Below, one piece after another: positions 6,996-12,608 of a stretch of 12,608 nucleotides of DNA. The notes below the pieces were generated by a model. That model was not told where the DNA came from, ran no database searches, and was given only the letters and a program-made list of their open reading frames with translations. How positions within the stretch are numbered: the stretch's first letter is position 1; each line of letters starts with the position of its first letter. The translations under genes were made by a program, and so were the position numbers. Origin of the DNA: Alphaproteobacteria bacterium (GTDB lineage: Bacteria; Pseudomonadota; Alphaproteobacteria; Micropepsales; Micropepsaceae); the NCBI GenBank assembly GCA_017307315.1, contig JAFKFF010000043.1, positions 1-12,608 on the forward strand. The letters are read 5' to 3'.

Positions 6996-9596
6996 ATGTC
7001 GAAGATCGGACGGAATCCTCCACGCTTCGCAGTGAATCTTGAGGCGTGGGGAGATGCGCTTGCGCTCATCGGCCAGGATGGCGGCGGGATTTCCTATCGC
7101 CAGCTTGCCGAGGCGGCGGACCGCTTCGGCGCCTCCCTGCCGGATGATGTCGGGCTGCTGGCGGTCGAGGCGCGCAGCCGCGTCGAAGCGCTCATCGCCT
7201 ATCTCGGAGCGCTCCGTCATGGCGTGCCGGTTCTCCTGCATCCCGGCGGCGCGGCGGTGGCGCGTATCCTCGATCATTTCCGGCCGGATGCGCGTTATGC
7301 GCCGGAGGGCGATGATTGGCGCCTGAAGATGACGCCGACCCCCTGGGAATGCGCCCCACATCCGGAACTGGCGCTTTTGCTGTCCACGTCCGGTTCGACG
7401 GGCAGCCCGAAGCTCGTTCGGCTGAGCGCGGCGGCGCTCGATTCCAACGCGCGCGCCATCGCCTCCTATCTCGGTCTTACCCAGCGCGACCGGGCCGTGA
7501 CCGGTCTTCCGCTTTCCTATTCGTATGGCCTGTCGGTGTTGCACTCGCACCTGGCAGTGGGCGCGTCGGTCCTGCTGACGGAGCTGAGCATGGCCGATCC
7601 CGCTTTCAAGGATTTGCTCCATGTCCAAGGTGTGACGGGCCTGGCCGGCGTGCCGCACAATTACGAATTGATGGAGCGTTGCGGCCTTCTGGCGGATCTG
7701 CCCGCGAGCGTCACGACATTGACCCAGGCCGGGGGCGCCATGGCGCAGGATCTTGCCGCGCGCGTGGCCGCGCAGGCGGCCCGGACGGGGGCCCGGCTGT
7801 TCATCATGTATGGCCAGACCGAGGCGACGGCGCGCATCGCCTATCTGCGTCCCGAACTTCTGGCGCGATATCCGGGCGCCATCGGCCAGGCCATCCCGGG
7901 CGGGAAACTGTGGCTCGAGAATGCGCAGCGCCAGCGCGCCGGCGTAGGCGAAGCGGGCGAGCTGATCTATCGCGGCCCCAATGTGATGATGGGGTATGCG
8001 CATGAACGGCGAGACATGGCCGGCCCGCCCGGCCCCGATGTGCTGCGCACCGGCGATCTGGCGATCGAGATCGCGCCCGGCCTGTTCCGCGTCGTGGGAC
8101 GCAAGGGCCGTGTCGTGAAGCCGTGCGGCTTGCGGATCGGCCTGGACGATCTCGAGGCCCGGTTTGCAGAAGCGGGCGCGAAAGCCTTCGTTGCCGGCGA
8201 TGACGGCCTGGTGGTGATCGCCGCAACCACGCCAGCGGATATCGACAAGGCGCGGCAGGCGCTGGCGGTGCTGGAGCTTCCGGCGCATCTATTCGCGTTT
8301 CTCCGGCTCGCCGAGATTCCGCGCCTGCCGGGCGGCAAGATCGACTATCCGGCCATTCTGCGTGCCGGCCGCGCCGGCGAGGATCGGCCGGCTTCGTCCG
8401 GCGCAAACCCGATCGAGACGGTGGAGCAATATTACCGGCGGCTGGCGCGCGGCGCTCCCCTGTCGGATACCGACAGCTTCGACAGCTTGAACGGCGACTC
8501 CCTCAGCTATGTCCAGTGCTCGATCGCCATCGAGGAAGCGCTGGGCGAGACGCCCGAAGGCTGGGAGACGCTGCCTCTTGCGCGCCTGCGGTCCCTGGCG
8601 CGGGCCAATGCGGCGCGGCGCTTCGCGAAGCGGGGGCCGATGTGGCTGGAAAGCGATATTCTCGTGCGCTGCCTGGCCATCGTGCAGATCCTGTTCCAGC
8701 ACGCCCTGGGCAACATGCAAGGCGGCGCAGACCTGTTGATGATGCTTGCCGGCTTCAGTTGGTTTCGATTCCAGCAGCCGCGCCTGGTGGCGGGCGGGTC
8801 CGGCGCGGCGTTCGTGGATTTCGCCCGGCGCTATCTGCTGATCTATCTGGCGATCATGCTCGCGGTTTTCGCGGTCAACCGAAAGATCGCCTGGTCCCAT
8901 CAGCTTTTTTTCAGCACCTTCCTCGGCGACTGGGGCGGCATTCTCAACACTTACTGGTTCATCGAGAGCCTGGCCTGGTGCGTCGCCGCGATCTGTCTGG
9001 TCCTGTCCGTGCCGCCCGTCCGGCAATTCGCCGCGCGGCGGCCCGCAGCCTTCAACCTTGCCTTTGTCGGCGCGGCCCTGGCGATCCGGCTCGCCGGCGG
9101 CCTGGTGCTGGACGCGCCGGCGCATGTCTTCCGCAGCCCGGACCAGATGCTGATCTATTTCGCCGTGGGCTGGGCGGCGGCGGCCGCCGGATGGCGATTG
9201 CGCCTGGCTTTGTTCGCCCTGCTCGGCGCCGTCTCCGCAACGGCATGGGGCTGGGACGACAGCCATGTCGCGGCGATGGCGGTGGCGGCCGGATTGATCG
9301 TGTTCGCGCGCCGCATCCCGATGCCCCGGCTGGTGGGCCGGGCCGTGGCGACGGTCGCGGCGGCGAGCTTCTACATCTATCTCTTCAACGCTTTTCCCAT
9401 CTACCTCACCGACACCGTGCTGCATTCCAAATTCGGGAGATTTTGGTGGCTTCAGATCGTGGCCTCGCTGGGGCTGGGGATCGCTGCCTTCATGGCCTTC
9501 GCCTATTTCGAAAAGCTGCGGGCCGGCGCGCCGCGTTGGACCAGGTCAACCGGCAGGCGCATAGCATTGGCGGCGATGGCGAAGCGGCTGCATTAA
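6996..9596 (+). CDS. Three-domain fusion: AMP-forming ligase, phosphopantetheine carrier and acyltransferase-3 membrane domain
   Basis: An 866-residue protein. Residues about 5-465 are an adenylate-forming domain: phosphate loop STSGSTGSPK (130-139), MYGQTEA (271-277, Glu276), TGD (Asp354), GRKGRVVKPCGLRI (Arg369), and the C-terminal catalytic lysine in PGGKIDY (Lys448). Residues about 475-535 are a carrier domain with DSFDSLNGDSLSYVQ; Ser502 would bear phosphopantetheine. From about 550 to 840 there are some ten transmembrane segments of the acyltransferase-3 type: Arg558 and His569 form R-x10-H, followed by GGADLLMMLAGF, and SFYIYLF near the end. All catalytic motifs look intact. The predicted reaction is to activate a carboxylic or amino acid with ATP, load it on the built-in carrier, and transfer it through or at the membrane to an unknown acceptor such as lipid or polysaccharide. 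Substrate and acceptor are not visible. The ATG at 6996 lies 20 bases after the cytochrome stop; the frame is open further upstream, but only as a shadow over that gene. Confidence 0.88.
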   Translation: MSKIGRNPPRFAVNLEAWGDALALIGQDGGGISYRQLAEAADRFGASLPDDVGLLAVEARSRVEALIAYLGALRHGVPVLLHPGGAAVARILDHFRPDARYAPEGDDWRLKMTPTPWECAPHPELALLLSTSGSTGSPKLVRLSAAALDSNARAIASYLGLTQRDRAVTGLPLSYSYGLSVLHSHLAVGASVLLTELSMADPAFKDLLHVQGVTGLAGVPHNYELMERCGLLADLPASVTTLTQAGGAMAQDLAARVAAQAARTGARLFIMYGQTEATARIAYLRPELLARYPGAIGQAIPGGKLWLENAQRQRAGVGEAGELIYRGPNVMMGYAHERRDMAGPPGPDVLRTGDLAIEIAPGLFRVVGRKGRVVKPCGLRIGLDDLEARFAEAGAKAFVAGDDGLVVIAATTPADIDKARQALAVLELPAHLFAFLRLAEIPRLPGGKIDYPAILRAGRAGEDRPASSGANPIETVEQYYRRLARGAPLSDTDSFDSLNGDSLSYVQCSIAIEEALGETPEGWETLPLARLRSLARANAARRFAKRGPMWLESDILVRCLAIVQILFQHALGNMQGGADLLMMLAGFSWFRFQQPRLVAGGSGAAFVDFARRYLLIYLAIMLAVFAVNRKIAWSHQLFFSTFLGDWGGILNTYWFIESLAWCVAAICLVLSVPPVRQFAARRPAAFNLAFVGAALAIRLAGGLVLDAPAHVFRSPDQMLIYFAVGWAAAAAGWRLRLALFALLGAVSATAWGWDDSHVAAMAVAAGLIVFARRIPMPRLVGRAVATVAAASFYIYLFNAFPIYLTDTVLHSKFGRFWWLQIVASLGLGIAAFMAFAYFEKLRAGAPRWTRSTGRRIALAAMAKRLH

Positions 9597-9692
9597 GGGC
9601 GCATGGCAGGCGGCCGTAAAGCGCATCCGTTCATGCGGGGTTCATTTGGAACCGCTTATGCATGCGCGCGGAGGGGCTTGGGAGAAAACATC

Positions 9693-9998
9693 ATGAAGAC
9701 CATCATCATTGCCGGCATGGCCGTGGCGGCCTTGCTGGCGACGCCCGCCTTTGCCGGGATCAACGCCCGCCAGGCGCACCAGCAGCACCGCATCCTGCAA
9801 GGCGCGCATTCCGGCGAACTGACGCGGCACGAGGCGGGCCGGTTGGAGCGCCAGCAGGTCCGCATCGGGCGGCGCGAGGCGCGGATGCGCGCCAGCGGCG
9901 GCGGCCTTTCGCCGGCGGAGCGCGCCAGGCTGCATTATTCGCAGGACCGCGCCAGCATCAATATCTACGGCAAGAAGCATAACGACAGGGTGCGCTGA
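9693..9998 (+). CDS. Small exported basic protein with two internal repeats
   Basis: A 101-residue protein of unknown function. The ATG at 9693 has GGAG at 9681-9684 and begins a clear signal peptide (MKTIIIAGMAVAALLATPAF, cleavage after AFA at about residue 21). The frame extends upstream to 9603, but that start has no ribosome site and hides the signal. The mature part is highly charged, rich in Arg, Gln, Glu and His, and predicted helical. It holds two copies of G-x-L-[ST]-x2-E-x2-R-L-x3-Q-x-R, at residues 41-57 (GELTRHEAGRLERQQVR) and 70-86 (GGLSPAERARLHYSQDR), 29 residues apart. It ends in a basic tail containing YGKKHNDR. I recall similar small secreted proteins in many Proteobacteria, none with an established role. 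It lies 96 bases after the fusion gene on the same strand. Confidence 0.75.
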   Translation: MKTIIIAGMAVAALLATPAFAGINARQAHQQHRILQGAHSGELTRHEAGRLERQQVRIGRREARMRASGGGLSPAERARLHYSQDRASINIYGKKHNDRVR

Positions 9999-10035
9999 TC
10001 GAAAACGCGATGTCCGGTCCGCCGACTTGCACGAC

Positions 10036-10060
10036 TTCCCCCGCCTTCGCGGCGGGGGAA
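10036..10060 (+). terminator. Perfect 10-bp hairpin between the small exported protein and the esterase
   Basis: ttcccccgcc (10036-10045), loop ttcgc, then ggcgggggaa (10051-10060): ten consecutive pairs. It lies 38 bases after the small-protein stop and 18 bases before the ATG at 10079. No U-tract follows. It is most likely a terminator or 3'-end stabiliser. Its place inside the longer esterase frame (from 10010) argues that the esterase starts at 10079. Confidence 0.55.
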
Positions 10061-10078
10061 GCGCCGTGGCGCCGTTTC

Positions 10079-10984
10079 ATGCGCCTTGTCTGCGCCGTCC
10101 TTCTCGCCGTGGCCCTGTCCGCCGATGCGGCCCATGCCGAGAGCCAAAAGCGCGGGACGATGCGTGAACGCCCGCAAGCCGGGCACGCCGACGCAGGAGA
10201 TGAAGACGGCGCGGCAGGTTCCGGTCCGGACGGTGGCGGCGGCATCCGGCCCGTGGAAAGCTATGACTTTGAGGGCCGTGCCATCGACATGTATGTGCCC
10301 GCGGGCGCGCCCGCGCCCGGCGCCCGTTCGCTGCTCGTCGTCCTGCATGGCGGCATGGGCAATTCCGCCGGGGTGCGCCGGAGCCTTGCCATGGATGGGA
10401 TGGCCGACAAATACGGGTTTCTTGTCGCCTATCTCAACGGCACGCCGTCGCGCATCCGCGACAGCATGAAAACTTGGAACGCGGGCGAATGTTGCGGCTT
10501 GGCCCAGCGCCGGAATGTCGACGATGTGGGCTATATCACCGCGGCGATTCATGGGATCGAGGAGAAATATGGCGTCGATCCGGACCGGGTGTACGGCCTG
10601 GGGCATTCGAACGGCGCGATGATGACCCAGCGCATGATGTGCGAAACCGGACTCTATCGGGCGGCGGTTCCCATATCCGGTCCCCTGGAGCTGGACACCG
10701 GCCTCTGCCCGGCGGCGCGCGGCAAGCGCATCATGGCCATACACGGCACGGAGGATGAAAATGTCCCCATCGCGGGCGGGCGCGGAAAAGGCATTGCGGG
10801 GGTGGACTTCAGGTCCGAGGACGACAGCAGGCGCATTTTCGAGAAGTCAGGTGCATCCTATCGGTTGCTGGCAATCCCGGGAGCCGATCACAAGCCGGCG
10901 AGCATCCGCGCCGCCATCGCCCGGTCCGGCGGATCCATGCCTGAAGACATTGTCCGCTTCCTGGGTCTTGCGGGCGGACGTTAG
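10079..10984 (+). CDS. Secreted polyhydroxybutyrate depolymerase / LpqC-type alpha/beta-hydrolase esterase
   Basis: A 301-residue hydrolase. ATG 10079 is chosen because it opens a signal peptide (MRLVCAVLLAVALSADAAHA, cleavage after AHA); an in-frame ATG at 10010 would place 23 residues and a strong hairpin in front of it. Neither has a clear ribosome site. A disordered Gly/Asp/Glu-rich linker of about 40 residues precedes the fold. Family features are: HGG oxyanion loop in LVVLHGGMGNS; TWNAGECCGLA, the CCG cysteine pair typical of COG3509; the nucleophile in YGLGHSNGAMM (Ser177); Asp226 in HGTEDENVP; His271 in GADHKP. The triad is complete. Relatives hydrolyse short-chain polyhydroxyalkanoates, feruloyl or acetyl esters outside the cytoplasm; the substrate here cannot be told. 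The usual GxSNGG is GHSNGA, a mild change. It lies on the same strand as the preceding small gene but is separated by a hairpin. Confidence 0.85.
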   Translation: MRLVCAVLLAVALSADAAHAESQKRGTMRERPQAGHADAGDEDGAAGSGPDGGGGIRPVESYDFEGRAIDMYVPAGAPAPGARSLLVVLHGGMGNSAGVRRSLAMDGMADKYGFLVAYLNGTPSRIRDSMKTWNAGECCGLAQRRNVDDVGYITAAIHGIEEKYGVDPDRVYGLGHSNGAMMTQRMMCETGLYRAAVPISGPLELDTGLCPAARGKRIMAIHGTEDENVPIAGGRGKGIAGVDFRSEDDSRRIFEKSGASYRLLAIPGADHKPASIRAAIARSGGSMPEDIVRFLGLAGGR

Positions 10985-11013
10985 GAGTCTGAAGTGGGCG
11001 CCAGCTTTTGGAA

Positions 11014-11052
11014 TCTCGCATCCGTGGCGGTCGCCGCCAGCGGCTTGCGAGA
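11014..11052 (+). terminator. Two-tier stem-loop after the esterase gene
   Basis: The outer stem tctcgca (11014-11020) pairs with tgcgaga (11046-11052). The inner stem tggcgg (11025-11030) pairs with ccgcca (11034-11039) around loop tcg. The two are joined by short unpaired bases. It starts 29 bases after the esterase stop and has no U-tract. It is a likely 3' structure of the esterase transcript. The rest of 10985-11197 shows no gene. Confidence 0.4.
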
Positions 11053-11197
11053 AGGAAGCGCCAGGCAGGCGTGCCGTTTTCCGATCCGCCGCGCGGCCTC
11101 CCAACTCTCCTTCGCCCCGAAGCGTGGACAGGGCCGGCGTGATTGGATATAGGCACGAGCGCGAGCCTTTGCCGGCTCAGGCATCGGCGCTCGCGCA

Positions 11198-12608
11198 ATG
11201 TGTTCGCCACGTCTTGCTATCGGATGCCGGCCTTTGCCCGTCAGCTTCGCACATCTCCAGATGCTGCATCAGCAGGCGCAGCAAGTTCATGCGGTTGATC
11301 CTGTCCGTGCAAGGCACCTTCTTGGCCAGGTGCTGGATGCCGAGACGGACGATGTTGCCGCGCTCGCGTTTCAAGGGGCCATCCGGCTCAATCTGGGCCA
11401 ACCCGATGCCGCGCTGACGCGGTTCGACCGCGCGCTGGCATTGGGGCACGCACCCGCCGAGATGTTGTTGGACCGGGCTTTCGCGCTCGGCATGTTGCAT
11501 CGCTTCGAGGAGGCCGTGCTGTCTTGCGAGCAAGCGCTGTCGATGGTGCCCGACAATGCCGAGGCCCATTTCCTGCACGCCGAATTGTTGAGTCAGTTGG
11601 GCCGCCCGGCCGATGTGCTGACCAGCCTGGATCGCGTTCTCGCATTGCAGCCCGACCTGCTCCAGGCCTTGAAGAACCGCGGCGCGATTTCGTTGATGCT
11701 GGGCCGCTTCGAAGCGGCATTGGCCGATTTCGATCGCATTCTGATCCAGGAACCCCGAAATCCGGACATCTGGAGCGACCGCGGGCAAGCTCTATGTTCC
11801 CTGTTCCGTTTCGGCGAGGCGCTGGAAAGCCTCGACCGCGCGCTCGCAATGGATCCGCGCTCCGTGAAGGCACTTCACAATCGCGGCATCGTCTTGTGGA
11901 ATTTGGACCGCTTCGAGGAAGCCTTGGACAGTTACGACCGGGCGTTGCGCATGGCGCCGGATGTTCCGCAAATTCAGACCAGTCGCGCCAACGCGCTGGC
12001 GGCATTGGGGCGGCTGGAGGACGCCATGGCGGTACACGACGCCATCGCCGCGCGCCTGCCGGATTTCGCCCAGGGCCGCTGGAATCGCGCCCAATGCATG
12101 CTGCAATTGGGACGGTGGAAGGATGGTTTCGCCGAATTCGAGTGGCGCAAGCGGCAGCCTGAATCGGCATGGCGCTTTCCGGAGCGCTCCCGTCCCGAAT
12201 GGCTGGGCAAGGACGATTTGTCCGGCAAGACGCTTCTGATACGGGCCGAACAAGGGTTGGGCGACACGCTGCAATTTGTCCGCTACGGCGCGCTGGCGCA
12301 GGCGCGGGGCGCCAAAGTGATCATGGCCGTGCAACCCGGGCTCAAACGCCTGCTTCGAAACGGGTTCGGCGGCGCGGATGCGGTGATTGGCCTGGACGAG
12401 CCGGAGCCGCCGCACGATTTCCAGGTCGCGATGATGAGCCTCGCCCTGGCTTTCGGGACCGAGGTGGAAAATGTGCCCGCTACCGTACCTTATATAAAGG
12501 CCGAAGAGAGCCTCAGCGCCGCGTGGCGCGGAAAGCTGGGCGCGCGCGGCTTCAAGATCGGAATCGCATGGCATGGCTCTCTTTACAGCGGCGGGCGATC
12601 TTTTCCTT
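11198..12608 (+). CDS. TPR-repeat protein with C-terminal glycosyltransferase-like domain (cut by right edge)
   Basis: The frame is open from 11153 to the window end. The start is uncertain: ATG 11198 (used here), TTG 11234 or ATG 11261; none has a good ribosome site. From about 11260 to 12150 come roughly eight TPR units of 34 residues, for example LGRFEAALADFDRILIQEP, FRFGEALESLDRALAMDP and LDRFEEALDSYDRALRMAP. A different domain follows: LLIRAEQGLGDTLQFVRY, then ARGAKVIMAVQPGLKRLL, PHDFQVAMMSLALAFGT and KIGIAWHGS. This is the text of the widespread TPR proteins whose C-terminus resembles ADP-heptose (family 9) glycosyltransferases. Members occur in polysaccharide and flagellin-modification settings, but most are uncharacterised. 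The stop and last part of the glycosyltransferase domain are outside the window. No neighbour indicates the target. Confidence 0.85.
   Translation, partial: MCSPRLAIGCRPLPVSFAHLQMLHQQAQQVHAVDPVRARHLLGQVLDAETDDVAALAFQGAIRLNLGQPDAALTRFDRALALGHAPAEMLLDRAFALGMLHRFEEAVLSCEQALSMVPDNAEAHFLHAELLSQLGRPADVLTSLDRVLALQPDLLQALKNRGAISLMLGRFEAALADFDRILIQEPRNPDIWSDRGQALCSLFRFGEALESLDRALAMDPRSVKALHNRGIVLWNLDRFEEALDSYDRALRMAPDVPQIQTSRANALAALGRLEDAMAVHDAIAARLPDFAQGRWNRAQCMLQLGRWKDGFAEFEWRKRQPESAWRFPERSRPEWLGKDDLSGKTLLIRAEQGLGDTLQFVRYGALAQARGAKVIMAVQPGLKRLLRNGFGGADAVIGLDEPEPPHDFQVAMMSLALAFGTEVENVPATVPYIKAEESLSAAWRGKLGARGFKIGIAWHGSLYSGGRSFP

Noticed and set aside
6915..9425. Long minus-strand open frames opposite the fusion gene (6915-8288 and 8289-9425)
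   Set aside because: They are complementary shadows of the strongly supported plus-strand protein, with compositions typical of antisense GC-rich frames.
9648..9652. GGAAC as the -35 of a general-stress (EcfG-type) promoter before the small exported protein
   Set aside because: The expected CGTT-like element 16-17 bases downstream is absent.
10010..10078. Longer start for the esterase at ATG 10010
   Set aside because: It would put a perfect 10-bp hairpin in coding sequence and 23 residues before a clean signal peptide; it also lies only 11 bases after the previous stop without a ribosome site.

Overview
The window is GC-rich, densely coding DNA and looks like an alphaproteobacterial chromosome segment. 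The grounds are the PleC/DivJ-like wording of the histidine kinase phosphoacceptor region, a DUF481 outer-membrane protein, a short RlpA lipoprotein, and GC-rich hairpins without U-tracts between genes. No transposase, integrase, phage gene, tRNA, rRNA or CRISPR array was seen. The organism call is an inference from protein style, not a database result.

Layout from left to right. Positions 3-371 hold the end of a small membrane protein, open at the left edge. It converges on a minus-strand RlpA-family lipoprotein (440-925). A 321-base divergent region leads to a plus-strand DUF481 outer-membrane beta-barrel protein (1247-2149). A leader with several hairpins follows, then an orphan CHASE4 sensor histidine kinase (2327-3964). 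The kinase converges on a minus-strand NADP-type glutamate dehydrogenase, gdhA (4049-5361), broken by a short internal deletion and frameshift exactly at its nucleotide-binding glycine motif. Across a 335-base divergent region lies a LOG-family phosphoribohydrolase (5697-6503).

The most interesting block is 6580-9596. A secreted c-type cytochrome is followed after only 20 bases by an 866-residue protein that joins, in one chain, an adenylate-forming ligase domain, a phosphopantetheine carrier domain with its serine, and a roughly ten-helix acyltransferase-3 membrane domain with an intact R-x10-H motif. This is a complete activate-carry-transfer route for an unknown acyl or amino acid onto an envelope or extracellular acceptor. 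It resembles in logic, but not in parts, the DltA/DltC/DltB system. A small exported protein with two internal repeats (9693-9998) follows, then a secreted polyhydroxybutyrate-depolymerase/LpqC-type esterase (10079-10984).

The right end holds the first part of a TPR protein that runs into a glycosyltransferase-like domain (about 11198 to the edge, start uncertain). Overall the window is biased to the envelope: lipoprotein, outer-membrane barrel, sensor kinase, exported cytochrome, membrane acyltransferase, secreted hydrolase and TPR-glycosyltransferase. The broken gdhA is the only damaged gene seen.
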